Assembly (NCBI GenBank): GCA_011526095.1 | Contig: WYBA01000141.1 | Coordinates: 1 to 37,698 of the forward strand | Source of the DNA: Myxococcales bacterium | GTDB taxonomy: Bacteria; Myxococcota_A; Polyangia; Haliangiales; Haliangiaceae | Direction: 5' to 3' | DNA length: 37,698 nt | In this document: piece by piece, positions 23,297-33,086 of the stretch | How positions within the stretch are numbered: the stretch's first letter is position 1 | Layout of the letters: the number at the start of each line of letters is the position of its first letter | Translations under genes and position numbers: made by a program | Notes under the pieces: generated by a model | What the model saw: only the letters and a program-made list of their open reading frames with translations | Told to the model about the DNA's origin: nothing | The model's database searches: none

Positions 23297-23676
23297 GCCG
23301 GCCGGTCCCCGCGGGGCGGCAGGCGCAGCGGCACGAACGACCGCGCGCCGCCGAGGTGCGGCTGGTCGGGGAGCATCAGGCGCTCGACGACCTCGCCGCC
23401 GACGAGGTGCCGGTCCACCAGCTCGGGGATGTCCGCGACGGTGACGTGGCCGTACCAGACCTGCTCCGGGTAGACGACGACGGTGACGCCGGCGGCGCAC
23501 TGATCCAGACATCCCGCGTTGTTGGCGCGGACCTCGTGCGTCAGGCCGCGATCGGCCAGCGCCTTCTTGAGCGCGTCGCGGACCTCGACCCCGCCGCGGG
23601 CCTTGCACGAGCCCTTGGGGTTGTCGGGCGGCCGCTCGTTGATGCAGACGAACACGTGTCGCTGGAAGCCGGGCAT
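23293..23676 (-). CDS. Thioredoxin-like [2Fe-2S] ferredoxin
   Basis: The 127-residue protein matches the thioredoxin-like [2Fe-2S] ferredoxin family. Cluster ligands are C11 and C24 in the first loop (VCINERPPDNPKGSC) and C56 and C60 in the second (NNAGCLDQCAAG), with VVVYPEQVWYGHV following, all in the family's usual spacing. The core ends near residue 100; a 25-residue tail rich in Arg/Pro is extra. It carries electrons in the cytoplasm, but no partner oxidoreductase is adjacent. It is translationally coupled to a downstream outer-membrane-type protein, which is an odd pairing. ATG at 23676; the upstream region is shared with the divergent FG-GAP gene. Confidence 0.9.
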   Translation of the reverse strand: MPGFQRHVFVCINERPPDNPKGSCKARGGVEVRDALKKALADRGLTHEVRANNAGCLDQCAAGVTVVVYPEQVWYGHVTVADIPELVDRHLVGGEVVERLMLPDQPHLGGARSFVPLRLPPRGDRPA

Positions 23677-23805
23677 CTGACGGCGACGCTACCACGGCGC
23701 CTCGGCCGCCCTCGCCGGCGCCGATCACGCGCGGCGCCGCTGTGAGCGTTGTTCCCACCTCGAACGAGGCCGCGTCGGCGCCGCGGTCCGGGCTAGACTC
23801 GACGC

Positions 23806-25590
23806 GTGGGCCGCTGTCGTGTCGCCGCCGTGCTCGCCGCCGCGCTCGCCGCGGCCGGCTGCGCCGACGAGGCGCCGGCGCCGCCGGAGATCGTCGCGAC
23901 CGCGCTCGACGCGCCCGCGCCGCGCACGCCGGCGCACGACGCCCGGCTGCGGTCCGGCGCGCCGCCGCGGCTGAGCTGGACGCCCGCGCCGGCCGAAGGC
24001 GTGCACTACGAGGTCGAGCTGGATCGCGCGTGCGGCCGCGGCGCGCTCGCCGCGTGCGACTTCGCGCGCCCCGCCCTCGCGGTGAAGGTGATGACGTCGA
24101 CGTGGCAGCCCGACGCTTCGGACGCTGCGTCGGACGCTGCGATCGCCGGGCTGGCCGACGGCGCGTGGGCGTGGCGCGTGCGCGCGTGCCAGGGCGAAGC
24201 GTGCTCGCCGTGGAGCCGGCCGCGCCGGTTCGCGCTCGGCGCGGCCCCCGCCGACGTCGACGGCGACGGCTACTCCGACGTGATCGCGGGCGCGCCGCTC
24301 TACGACCTCGGCGGGCGCGACCGCGGGACCGCGCTGCTCGTGCTCGGCGGCCCGCCCGGCGCGCCGCCGCGCTACCAGCGGCTCGACGAGCCGGCCGGCG
24401 CCGACCACGCCGAGCTCGGCGCCGCCGTCGCGATCGTCGGCGACGTCGACGGCGACGGCCGTGACGACGTCGTCGTCGGCGCGCCCGGCACCGACGAGGG
24501 CCGCGGCCGCGCCTACCTCTACCTCGGCGCGCCCGGCGGCGTGCACGGCCCGGTGCTCGCGATCGACGATCCGGATGGCCGGGTCGGCGACGCGTTCGGC
24601 GCGACGGTCGTCGGCGCCGGCGACGTCGACGCCGACGGCTACGCCGACGTCGCGATCGCCGCGCCCACCGCCGACGGCGCCGCCGCGGCCGAGGTCGACC
24701 GCGGCAAGGTGCTGGTGTTCCGCGGCGGGCCGACCGGCCTGGCCGGCACCGACGCGTGGCTCGTCCACGCCGGCGCGCCGCGCCCGTACGACGGGTTCGG
24801 CACCGCGCTCACCGCCGGCGATCTCGACGGCGACGGCTACAGCGACGTCGTCGTCGGCGCGGCCGGGGTCGACCGCAGCGACGCCGACCTCGGCGTCGAC
24901 CGCGGCGCGGTCTACGTGTTCCCGGGCGGGCGCGACGGCCTGGCGCGCGGCCCGTCGGCGCGGCTCGAGGCGCCGACGCCCACCGACCACGATCGCTTCG
25001 GCTGGGCGGTGTCGGCGAGCGGCGACCTCGACGGCGACGGCGTCGCGGACCTCGCGGTCGGCGCGCCGTCGCGCGACGACGGCGCGGTCGACGGCGGCGT
25101 CGTCTACGTGTTCCCCGGCGCGCGCGGCCCGCTCGCGCCCGCGCCGCGCCACGCCGTCGGCGGCGGCGCGGCCGAGGCGCTGCGCCGGCTCGGCACCGCG
25201 GTCGCGATCGTCGGCGACGTCGACGGCGACGGCCTCGACGACCTGGCGGTCGGGACCAGCGGCGCCGGCGGCGGCGTCGCGGTGATCTTCCGCGGCGGCC
25301 GCGAGGGCATCGACGCGCGCCCGCTCGCGGTGCTGCGCGACGGCGCGGCCGGCCCGACCTCGTTCGGCGACTCGGTCGCGGGCGCCGGTGACGTCGACGG
25401 CGACGGCAAGGCGGACGTGATCGTCGGCGCGTCGTCGGCGCCGTCGACGCCGGGCGGCGGCGACGACGACGTGCGCGGCGGCGCGATCCTGGTGTTCCAC
25501 GCGATCGCGGCCGAGGCGCCCCCAGCCCCGCTGCGGATCGACGGCCCCGACGAGCAGGCCCAGCTCGGCCGGACGGTCGCGGGGCGATGA
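23806..25590 (+). CDS. FG-GAP repeat (integrin-alpha-like) lipoprotein
   Basis: The 594-residue protein starts with a short lipoprotein signal ending LAAAGC (Cys19). Residues about 45-145 resemble an Fn3-like fold (HYEVELDRACGRG...WAWRVRACQGEACSPWS). From about residue 148 come seven FG-GAP repeats, each with a Ca-binding loop of the form D-x-D-G-D-G-x-x-D followed by V-x-x-G-A (for example [45 protein letters not shown]). Seven repeats should close one beta-propeller. A surface, Ca-dependent adhesion or binding role follows from the fold, not from direct evidence. The start is a GTG with little ribosome binding site; TAGACT lies only 6 nt upstream. The 3' end overlaps the next lipoprotein gene by 4 bp. 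Confidence 0.9.
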   Translation: MGRCRVAAVLAAALAAAGCADEAPAPPEIVATALDAPAPRTPAHDARLRSGAPPRLSWTPAPAEGVHYEVELDRACGRGALAACDFARPALAVKVMTSTWQPDASDAASDAAIAGLADGAWAWRVRACQGEACSPWSRPRRFALGAAPADVDGDGYSDVIAGAPLYDLGGRDRGTALLVLGGPPGAPPRYQRLDEPAGADHAELGAAVAIVGDVDGDGRDDVVVGAPGTDEGRGRAYLYLGAPGGVHGPVLAIDDPDGRVGDAFGATVVGAGDVDADGYADVAIAAPTADGAAAAEVDRGKVLVFRGGPTGLAGTDAWLVHAGAPRPYDGFGTALTAGDLDGDGYSDVVVGAAGVDRSDADLGVDRGAVYVFPGGRDGLARGPSARLEAPTPTDHDRFGWAVSASGDLDGDGVADLAVGAPSRDDGAVDGGVVYVFPGARGPLAPAPRHAVGGGAAEALRRLGTAVAIVGDVDGDGLDDLAVGTSGAGGGVAVIFRGGREGIDARPLAVLRDGAAGPTSFGDSVAGAGDVDGDGKADVIVGASSAPSTPGGGDDDVRGGAILVFHAIAAEAPPAPLRIDGPDEQAQLGRTVAGR

Positions 25591-26498
25591 GGCGGGTCGC
25601 CGCGACGGTCGCGGCCGGTGCGCTCGCGGCGTGCGGCGGCGCCGACGCGGTGACGGTCGACGCGATCGTCGTCGGGCCGCCGCCGGACGCGGCGCCTCCG
25701 CCGCCGGACGCGGAGCCCGGGCACCCGTGCGACACGAACCTGGCGTGCCCGACCGCGAGCACCGGCCACGTCACGATCTGCGGCCGGCTGCGGGACGTCG
25801 AGACCGGGGCGGGGATCCGCGCGGATGCGCCGAACCTGGCGTGGTGCGACGAGGGAGGGGCCGACGACGGCGCGTGCGCCCTGCGGCTCACCGCCCACGA
25901 CGCGCTCGACTTCGCCGGCGATCCCGCCGGCGCGACGCCGCTGCCGGTCGATGACGGCCGGCTCGACGACTGCGGCCGGTTCATCCTGCGCAACATCGAC
26001 CGCCCGCAGCTCGGCTACCTCGCGCTCGTGGTCGACGACGACGAGGGCGAGCCCGACGCCCGCCGTGCCACCGTCCGGATACTCTCCGCGGCCACCAACC
26101 AGGTGATGACGGGGCGGAGCGTGTACAGCCTCGCCGCGACCACCGACGCCGCGTGGACGACGCAGGCCGGCCTCGACGGCGCCACGCTCGCCGACCGCGG
26201 CGCGACGCTCGTCATCGTCCGCGACGCCGAGGACGCCCCCGTGGCCGGCGTCACGCTGTCGGACGCCTTCCTCGGCGGCGCCGCCCCGCTCTACTTCGCC
26301 GACGACGATCCCGATCACCGGACGACGATCGACCCGGCGCGCGCCGAGACCGGCGACAACGGCGCGGCGCTGCTGCTCGACGGCGGCGAGCACACCGTCG
26401 AGCCCGCGCCGCCGGACTGCCCGTGGCCGACCGTGCTGGCGGCGGCGATCCCGGGCGCGCTCGTCGTCGCCGAGGTCTGGCCGACCTGCGGGCGGTGA
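25587..26498 (+). CDS. Cys-rich putative lipoprotein
   Basis: The 303-residue protein has a very short lipoprotein signal (ALAAC, Cys16), a Pro/Asp-rich linker (VGPPPDAAPPPPDAEPGHPC), then a globular part with paired Cys (CDTNLAC, TICGRLRD, WCDEG, GACALRL, DDCGRF) that suggests disulfides. TICGRLRDVETGAGI and the later VIVRDAEDAPVAGVTLSDAFL resemble beta-sandwich (CarboxypepD_reg-like) elements. Its ATG overlaps the FG-GAP gene stop (ATGA), so the pair is co-translated and both products are probably on the same membrane face. Similar Pro/Asp linkers and Cys patterns occur in the lipoprotein at 36159-37157, suggesting a lineage-specific family. Function unknown. Confidence 0.78.
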   Translation: MRRVAATVAAGALAACGGADAVTVDAIVVGPPPDAAPPPPDAEPGHPCDTNLACPTASTGHVTICGRLRDVETGAGIRADAPNLAWCDEGGADDGACALRLTAHDALDFAGDPAGATPLPVDDGRLDDCGRFILRNIDRPQLGYLALVVDDDEGEPDARRATVRILSAATNQVMTGRSVYSLAATTDAAWTTQAGLDGATLADRGATLVIVRDAEDAPVAGVTLSDAFLGGAAPLYFADDDPDHRTTIDPARAETGDNGAALLLDGGEHTVEPAPPDCPWPTVLAAAIPGALVVAEVWPTCGR

Positions 26499-26514
26499 CC
26501 GCGCGCGGCGCGCG

Positions 26515-26937
26515 TCAGCCCAGCTCGCCCAGCCACTCGTCGAGCTGGTGCGTGATCGCGTGGACGTCCGCCGCGCTGACGCCGAGCGCCCGCGCGTAGC
26601 GCAGGATCGTGTGCGCCTCGTGGGCGTTGACGTCGCCGTCGACCGTCGCGACCTCGACCGCGTCGGCGACCAGCGCGCGGCCGACCGCGCGCGGCTCCGA
26701 TCCGCCCGAGGTGCGGAACGCGTCGCCGCCGCGCAGCGCCGCCGCGAGCGCCTCGGGCGTGACGCTGGCGAAGAACAGCGCCTCGGCGTCGACCGGCACC
26801 GGCGACCGCCGCGCCACGACGGCGGCGAGCCGGCTCGCCTCGTCGGTCGAGATCTCCTGATCGGCGCGCGCGATCGCCGCGAGCGCCTCGATGTACATCG
26901 TGGCGATCGCGTCGTCGAGCTTGAGCGCGTCACCCAT
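26515..26937 (-). CDS. TerB-like (tellurite resistance/DjlA-type) helical protein
   Basis: The 140-residue all-helical soluble protein has two acidic helix-loop repeats typical of TerB-type domains: AIARADQEISTDEASRL near residue 22 and EVATVDGDVNAHEAHTI near residue 98. TerB domains bind metal ions and act as adaptors in stress and membrane-associated complexes; here no other ter gene is nearby, so actual tellurite resistance should not be assumed. ATG at 26937 is well placed. It is divergent from the MFS transporter gene with only 29 bp between start codons, so their promoters must overlap. Confidence 0.8.
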   Translation of the reverse strand: MGDALKLDDAIATMYIEALAAIARADQEISTDEASRLAAVVARRSPVPVDAEALFFASVTPEALAAALRGGDAFRTSGGSEPRAVGRALVADAVEVATVDGDVNAHEAHTILRYARALGVSAADVHAITHQLDEWLGELG

Positions 26938-26966
26938 GGCCTCGATCCTATATCCTGCGCGGCCCG

Positions 26967-28184
26967 ATGTCCGGCCCGTCCCGCCTCGCCGAGCTCCGCG
27001 CCAGCCTGCCGCCGGCGTACTGGACGGTCTGGGTCGGGACGCTGATCAACCGCACCGGCGGCTTCGTCGTGCCGCTGCTGGCGTTCTACCTCACCCAGGG
27101 CCGCGGGCTCTCGCTGAGCGACGCCGGGGCGATCGTCGCGCTCTACGGCGCCGGCAGCATCGGCGCCTCGCTGGTCGGCGGCGTGCTCGCCGACCGGGTC
27201 GGCCGCCGCGCCACGATGGCGATGTCGCTGCTCGGCGGCGCCGCCGTCATGCTCTCGCTCGGCCTGGCACGATCGACGCCCGCGATCGCCGTGCTCGTGC
27301 TCGCGCTGGGCTTCGTCAGTGATCTCTACCGCCCCGCGGTCGCCGCGTTCGTCGTCGACGTCGTCCCGGCCGAGCACCGGCTGCGCGCGTTCGGCCTGCT
27401 CCACTGGGCGATCAACATCGGGTTCTCGATCGCCCCGCTCGCCGCCGGCCTGCTCGCCGGCTGGTCCTACCTCGCGCTGTTCGTGATCGACGCCGCGACG
27501 ATGGCGATCTACGGCGTGATCGTGCTGGTCCGCGTCCCCGAGACCCGCCCGGCGCACCCGGTCGACGTCTCGACGCCGCGCGTCGGGCTGTTCCAGATCC
27601 TCACCCACCGCGCGTTCATGGGCTTCGTCGGCCTGACGTTCCTCAACGCGCTGGTGATCTTCCAGCACAACGTCACCCTGCCCGGCTGGATGGCCGGCCA
27701 GGGCCACGACGAGCGCGTGTTCGGCGCGGTGATCGCGGTCAACGGCGTCGTGATCGTGCTGCTGCAGCCGTTCGTGGTCGAGCGGCTGCGCGCGGTGCGC
27801 CCCGGCCGCGTGCTCGCCGCCGCCGCGCTGCTCACCGGGCTGGGGTTCTCGATGCACGGGCTCGGCGGCGCGATCGCGCTCCACGTCGCCGCGGTGTGCG
27901 TGTGGACCCTCGGCGAGATCGCCGCCACTCCCGCCACGGCCGCGACCGTCGCCGCGATGTCGGCGGCCGAGGCGCGCGGCCGCTACCAGGGCGTCCTGAC
28001 CATGGCGTGGGGCGCCGCGTCGTTCGTCGGCCCGCTGCTCGGGCCGCGCGTGCTGTCCGCCGGCGGGCCGCTCGCGCTGTGGGGCGGGTGCCTCGCGCTC
28101 GGCGTGATCGCCGCCGCCGGGTTCCTCGCGACCACCCACGCGCTTGCGTCGCGGCGAGCGCCAGGGGGACACTCGGGACCATGA
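26967..28184 (+). CDS. Major facilitator superfamily transporter
   Basis: The 405-residue protein has about twelve membrane helices, with MFS motif A, GGVLADRVGRR, between helices 2 and 3 (about residues 70-80) and an inter-domain loop near residue 195-215. It looks like a drug/metabolite efflux-type permease of the DHA1 kind, but the substrate cannot be told. TATCCT 10 nt before the ATG suggests a very short leader. The stop overlaps the ATG of the following lipoprotein gene (ATGA), so the two are co-translated; a lipoprotein partner for an MFS protein is unusual. Confidence 0.9.
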   Translation: MSGPSRLAELRASLPPAYWTVWVGTLINRTGGFVVPLLAFYLTQGRGLSLSDAGAIVALYGAGSIGASLVGGVLADRVGRRATMAMSLLGGAAVMLSLGLARSTPAIAVLVLALGFVSDLYRPAVAAFVVDVVPAEHRLRAFGLLHWAINIGFSIAPLAAGLLAGWSYLALFVIDAATMAIYGVIVLVRVPETRPAHPVDVSTPRVGLFQILTHRAFMGFVGLTFLNALVIFQHNVTLPGWMAGQGHDERVFGAVIAVNGVVIVLLQPFVVERLRAVRPGRVLAAAALLTGLGFSMHGLGGAIALHVAAVCVWTLGEIAATPATAATVAAMSAAEARGRYQGVLTMAWGAASFVGPLLGPRVLSAGGPLALWGGCLALGVIAAAGFLATTHALASRRAPGGHSGP

Positions 28185-29155
28185 GGGGCCCCGCCACCGC
28201 CGCGCTCGCGGCCGCGCTCGTGCTCGCCGCGTGCGGCCCGCCGCCCCCTCCGCGCGCGGGGGGTGGCGGCGGCGCGATCGACGCGGGTGGCGACGGCGTC
28301 GTCACCGGCGGCGGCGCGCCCACCGGCGGCGGCCTGCCCGAGCTCGGCCCGTGGATCCCGCCGCCCGCGCCCGCCGACGACGGGTTCGACGCGCTGTGGC
28401 CGCTCACCGCCGAGCCGTCGGTGCCGCCGGTGTTCGGCAAGCTGCGCCCGGGCATGCCTCGCGGCGACGCCGCGCGCGCCCGCCCGAAGGAGTGGAACGG
28501 CGCGTGGACGGTCAAGGCGCCCGGCGCGATCGAGGCGATCGCCCACGCCGGCCAGGCCGACGAGTCGGACAACCCGCTCGAGCTGCTCACCCTCACGATC
28601 GACCACGCCGACACGCTGTCCCACCTCCACGCCGCGTGGGGCGCGCCCGACGTCCGCGGCGCCGACGGCGCGACCGCGTGCTGGCTCGCCCCGTCGTCGG
28701 GGCTCAAGGCGTGCTTCTCGACCGAGTTCGGCAAGGCGACGGTCGAGCTCGGCGCCTACCAGCCGCTGGCCGAGGCGCTGGCCGGCGCGCGCACGCTGGG
28801 CGCGCTCGCGGCGCACCTCGGCGCGCCGCGCGCCGACGTCGTCAAGGCGCACCCGCTGTTCGTCGAGAACCTCGATCCCGAGGCGCGCTGGCTCGCCGTC
28901 CACCTGCCGTCGACCGAGTACGCCGCCGGCGCCGGCCCGGACCGCGTCGTCTACTTCCTCGATCGCGGCGAGCGCGTCGACGAGATCGCCGTGCGGTTCG
29001 GCGGCCACGACCCGACGCTGCGCCCCGCGCTCGTCGCGACGCTCACCGCCGCCGCGCGCGACACCGAGGCCGGCGCCACCGGCCTGCACGCCACGCTGCT
29101 CGAGGAGCCCCTCGACGTCGTCATCGTCCTGTCGCGCCGCGACGACCTGCGCTGA
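28181..29155 (+). CDS. Putative lipoprotein of unknown function
   Basis: The 324-residue protein begins with a lipoprotein signal peptide (AALVLAAC, Cys18), followed by a Pro/Gly-rich linker of about 45 residues. A folded part starts near residue 65 with PVFGKLRPGMPRGDAARARP, a pattern (short beta strand, G-M-x-x-x-D/E-A) often seen at the start of small alpha/beta repeats in bacterial lipoproteins; a related segment, TLGALAAHLGAPRADVVKAHP, occurs in the second half. Two Cys (ACWLAPSSGLKACF) may form a disulfide. I do not recognise a family. Its start overlaps the MFS transporter stop by 4 bp. The ATG at 28181 is preferred because it starts the signal peptide exactly. Confidence 0.8.
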   Translation: MRGPATAALAAALVLAACGPPPPPRAGGGGGAIDAGGDGVVTGGGAPTGGGLPELGPWIPPPAPADDGFDALWPLTAEPSVPPVFGKLRPGMPRGDAARARPKEWNGAWTVKAPGAIEAIAHAGQADESDNPLELLTLTIDHADTLSHLHAAWGAPDVRGADGATACWLAPSSGLKACFSTEFGKATVELGAYQPLAEALAGARTLGALAAHLGAPRADVVKAHPLFVENLDPEARWLAVHLPSTEYAAGAGPDRVVYFLDRGERVDEIAVRFGGHDPTLRPALVATLTAAARDTEAGATGLHATLLEEPLDVVIVLSRRDDLR

Positions 29156-29160
29156 CTTCA

Positions 29161-29410
29161 CCCGCAACCCCACAACCCACGCGGGACGTCACGCATCCCC
29201 CGCGAGGCCCGCGCGACGTCACGCCCGAGGCGCCCGCAACCACCGCGAGGCCCGCGCGACGTCACGCCCCGAGGCGCCCGCAACCACCGCGAGGCCCGCG
29301 CGACGTCACGCCCGAGGCGCCCGCAACCACCGCGAGGCCCGCGCGACGTCACGCCGGCCCGAGCGACCCGCATGCCCCGCGCCACGCGCGACGTCACGCC
29401 GGCCCGGGTG
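29161..29410. repeat. 43-45 bp tandem repeat with a GACGTCACGC core
   Basis: Six copies of GACGTCACGC start at 29185, 29215, 29258, 29302, 29345 and 29390, spaced 30, 43, 44, 43 and 45 bp. The three central units are nearly identical over their whole length (one extra C in one copy); outer copies are diverged or shortened. The array lies just after a lipoprotein stop codon in a convergent gap. The core contains the palindrome GACGTC. Open frames running through it are repetitive artefacts. Confidence 0.85.
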
Positions 29411-29629
29411 ACGCGAGCGTCGGGGGGCCTCCGCCGGCGAGTTCCGCAGCGGGCTCGCGCCAGCACGGGACTGCGTCGGCGCCCGCACGACCCCGGCGCC
29501 GGCGCTCTCGTCACCGCGAGGACTGTCTGAGCCGGCGGAGGCGCCCCCGCGCGAGCGGCAGGCCCCGGGCCGGCGGCCCGCGGTCTCCCCACCGTCCGCG
29601 CGGGGATCCCCCGCTCCCCGCCCGCGCGC
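29411..29629. other. Non-coding convergent gap
   Basis: This GC-rich stretch lies between the repeat array and the end of the PLP-enzyme gene. A short GGGCC-GGC-GGCCC hairpin around 29567-29580 could contribute to transcript ends. I see no gene, and the open frames on both strands lack coding-like composition. Confidence 0.4.
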
Positions 29630-30778
29630 CTACCCGCGCAGCTTCTTCAGCTCGGCGAAGAACAGATCGATCTCCTCTTCCTTCGTGTAGAAGTGGGGCG
29701 CGATCCGGATCCCGACGCCGGGGCGGTGGTCGCAGAAGAACTTGCGGCGGTTGAGCTCCCGGCACGCATCCGCGGCGCCGACGAAGTCGAACACGACCGA
29801 GCCGCCGCGCTGCGCCTCCGGCCGCGGCGAGTTGAGCTTGTAGCCCAGCTCGTCGACCCAGCCGATGCACTTCTGCGTCATCCACAGGCTCTTGTCGCGG
29901 ATCGCCCGCGCGCCGATCTCGCCGACGATCGTCTGCCCGGCGCGCGACTGGTAGAGCGCCGCGATCGCCGGCGTGCCGCCCATGTAGCGCCACGTCGTCT
30001 CGGCGTAGGTCTGCGCCGGCATCGTGAACGCGAACGGCGCCTCGTTGCCCATCCACCCCGTGACGCGCGGCGCGAACTGCTCGACCAGATCGGGCCGGAC
30101 GTAGAGCCAGCCGGCGCCCGGGCCGCCGCACAGGTACTTGACCGACCCGCCGCACGCGAACGACACGCCGAGGTCGACGACGTCGACCGGGATGATCCCG
30201 ACCGACTGGTAGCAGTCGAGGATCACGTGGGCGCCGACCGACCGCGCCTTCTCGCAGATCCGCTTCGCGTCCTGGATGTACGCCGACGAGAAGATCACGT
30301 GCGACATCGGCACGCACACCGTGCGCTCGTCGATCGCCGCGATCATCGCCTCGGTGTCGATCGTGATCCCGTCGGCCGACGGCACGAGCACGCACTCGGC
30401 GCCGCGCCGCTGCTCCGCCTGCCACACGTACGACACGGTCGGGAACATCAGCTGCTCGTAGACGACCTTGTTGCGCGCCGGCGTGAACTCGAAGCACGAC
30501 GCCAGCACCGACATGATCGTGGAGACGTTGGTGTGCATCACCACCGAGCCGGCGGGCGCGCCGATGATCTTGCCGATCCGCGCGCCGGCGCGATCGACCT
30601 CGGGCAGCCAGTCGCTCCACGCCGTGATCGACTTGGTCTTCCACTGCTCGACGAACTCGCCGAGGTCGTCGGCCGCCCGCGCCGGCACGCAGCCGAGCGA
30701 GTGGGAGATGAGGTGGACGCAGCCCTCGAGGGCCGGGAACTGCGAGCGGTGGTGCAACAGCGGATCAGGAATGCCCAT
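29630..30778 (-). CDS. Class V PLP-dependent enzyme, kynureninase/aminotransferase-like
   Basis: The 382-residue enzyme has the class V fold-type I layout: a phosphate-binding region ([14 protein letters not shown]), the cofactor-contacting D188-C-Y-Q191 segment ([11 protein letters not shown]), and the Schiff-base Lys K214 in [18 protein letters not shown]. The Lys context (x-KYL-x-GGPGA) is that of kynureninases, while D-x-x-Q resembles aminotransferases and desulfurases, so the reaction is uncertain. No tryptophan or NAD biosynthesis gene is near. The ATG at 30778 has AGCGAGG upstream; the open frame extends to 30835 through a TTG, but that N-terminus lacks support. It is divergent from groES across about 200 bp. 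Confidence 0.85.
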   Translation of the reverse strand: MGIPDPLLHHRSQFPALEGCVHLISHSLGCVPARAADDLGEFVEQWKTKSITAWSDWLPEVDRAGARIGKIIGAPAGSVVMHTNVSTIMSVLASCFEFTPARNKVVYEQLMFPTVSYVWQAEQRRGAECVLVPSADGITIDTEAMIAAIDERTVCVPMSHVIFSSAYIQDAKRICEKARSVGAHVILDCYQSVGIIPVDVVDLGVSFACGGSVKYLCGGPGAGWLYVRPDLVEQFAPRVTGWMGNEAPFAFTMPAQTYAETTWRYMGGTPAIAALYQSRAGQTIVGEIGARAIRDKSLWMTQKCIGWVDELGYKLNSPRPEAQRGGSVVFDFVGAADACRELNRRKFFCDHRPGVGIRIAPHFYTKEEEIDLFFAELKKLRG

Positions 30779-30891
30779 GGCGTGCCTCGCTGGGCGCGGC
30801 TTGTACCACGCCGCCCGCGCGCGAGTCATGTTCAACCAAAGACCGTGGATTCCATAACGTCACGACTTGTCTATATTTTTCGAAATTCTTT

Positions 30892-30946
30892 GGCACTCGC
30901 ACATGGGGGGTTGCCAGGGCGTCGGGGCGTGACTATACGAGTGCCC
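30892..30946. promoter_or_regulatory. Widely spaced inverted repeat flanking the groE promoter (CIRCE-like half-sites)
   Basis: GGCACTCG (30892-30899) and CGAGTGCC (30939-30946) are perfect inverted complements with 39 bp between them. They contain the GCACTC/GAGTGC core of the HrcA operator CIRCE, whose normal spacer is 9 bp. One arm lies upstream of the -35 and the other touches the -10. They may form a looped or independently bound operator; HrcA itself is not in this window. Confidence 0.5.
30911..30939 (+). promoter_or_regulatory. Promoter of groES-groEL
   Basis: TTGCCA (30911-30916) and TATACG (30934-30939) are separated by exactly 17 bp. The predicted start is near 30946, giving a leader of about 30 nt to the groES ATG. 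The -10 overlaps the downstream arm of the inverted repeat, which would suit repression. The AT-rich stretch 30869-30890 lies upstream and could act as an UP-type element. Confidence 0.55.
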
Positions 30947-30975
30947 GTCAACATCTCGACGAAGAGGGAACCGTC

Positions 30976-31263
30976 ATGAAGATCCGCCCGCTCCACGATC
31001 GCATCCTGCTCAAGCGCCTCGACGAGGAGACCAAGACCGCCTCCGGCCTGTTCATCCCGGACACCGCCAAGGAGAAGCCGATCCAGGCCAAGGTCGTCGC
31101 CGTCGGCGCCGGCAAGCGTGACAAGGACGGCAAGGTCGTCCCGCTCGACGTCAAGGCCGGGGACCGCGTGCTGTTCAGCAAGTACAGCGGCACCGAGGTC
31201 AAGATCGACGGCGAGGAGCACCTGATCATGCGCGAGGACGACCTCCTCGCGATCCTCGACTGA
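30976..31263 (+). CDS. groES: Co-chaperonin GroES
   Basis: The 95-residue Cpn10 forms the heptameric lid of the GroEL folding chamber in the cytoplasm. Family features are complete: [13 protein letters not shown] at the N-terminus, the mobile loop ([19 protein letters not shown]) that contacts GroEL, and the core [20 protein letters not shown] ending in LAILD. Length is standard. The ATG is preceded by GAGGGA at good spacing. It is followed after 65 bp by groEL, and the two should form one transcript from the promoter upstream of groES. Confidence 0.98.
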   Translation: MKIRPLHDRILLKRLDEETKTASGLFIPDTAKEKPIQAKVVAVGAGKRDKDGKVVPLDVKAGDRVLFSKYSGTEVKIDGEEHLIMREDDLLAILD

Positions 31264-31328
31264 TCGCGCGACGCCGCACGCACACCCCACTCCGAACTCC
31301 GAACTTCGAACCAGAAGGTCTACGAACC

Positions 31329-32960
<1,632 letters not shown>

Positions 32961-32981
32961 TCGCCACCTGACGGCGTGACG

Positions 32982-33015
32982 CGGGCGGCCCGGACGGGCC
33001 GCCCGTCGTCGTTTT
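32982..33015 (+). terminator. Rho-independent terminator of groES-groEL
   Basis: A perfect 10 bp GC stem (CGGGCGGCCC, 32982-32991, with GGGCCGCCCG, 32996-33005) and a 4 nt loop GGAC are followed by TCGTCGTTTT. It begins 22 bp after the groEL stop. Confidence 0.75.
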
Positions 33016-33086
33016 CGGCGCGCGCGGACGATCGCGCCGCGGCGGCGCGTTTATCCTGGCGGCTGCCTCGCAACCGGGAGTCCTCG

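Noticed and set aside
23725..25500. 591-codon minus-strand frame opposite the FG-GAP gene
   Set aside because: Repetitive because the FG-GAP gene is repetitive; no motif of its own.
26515..26937. Tellurite resistance function for the TerB-like gene
   Set aside because: No other ter gene is nearby; the domain alone does not show tellurite resistance.
29185..29400. CRISPR-like spacing of the repeat cores
   Set aside because: The sequences between cores are near-identical, not unique spacers, and no cas gene is present.
28144..29754. Plus-strand frame with peptide repeats over the tandem array
   Set aside because: Its repeats come from the 43-45 bp array and its first half is out of frame with the lipoprotein gene.
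30891..30914. Sigma-54 promoter (TGGCAC ... TTGC) before groES
   Set aside because: The two elements are 14 bp apart, too far for the fixed -24/-12 spacing.
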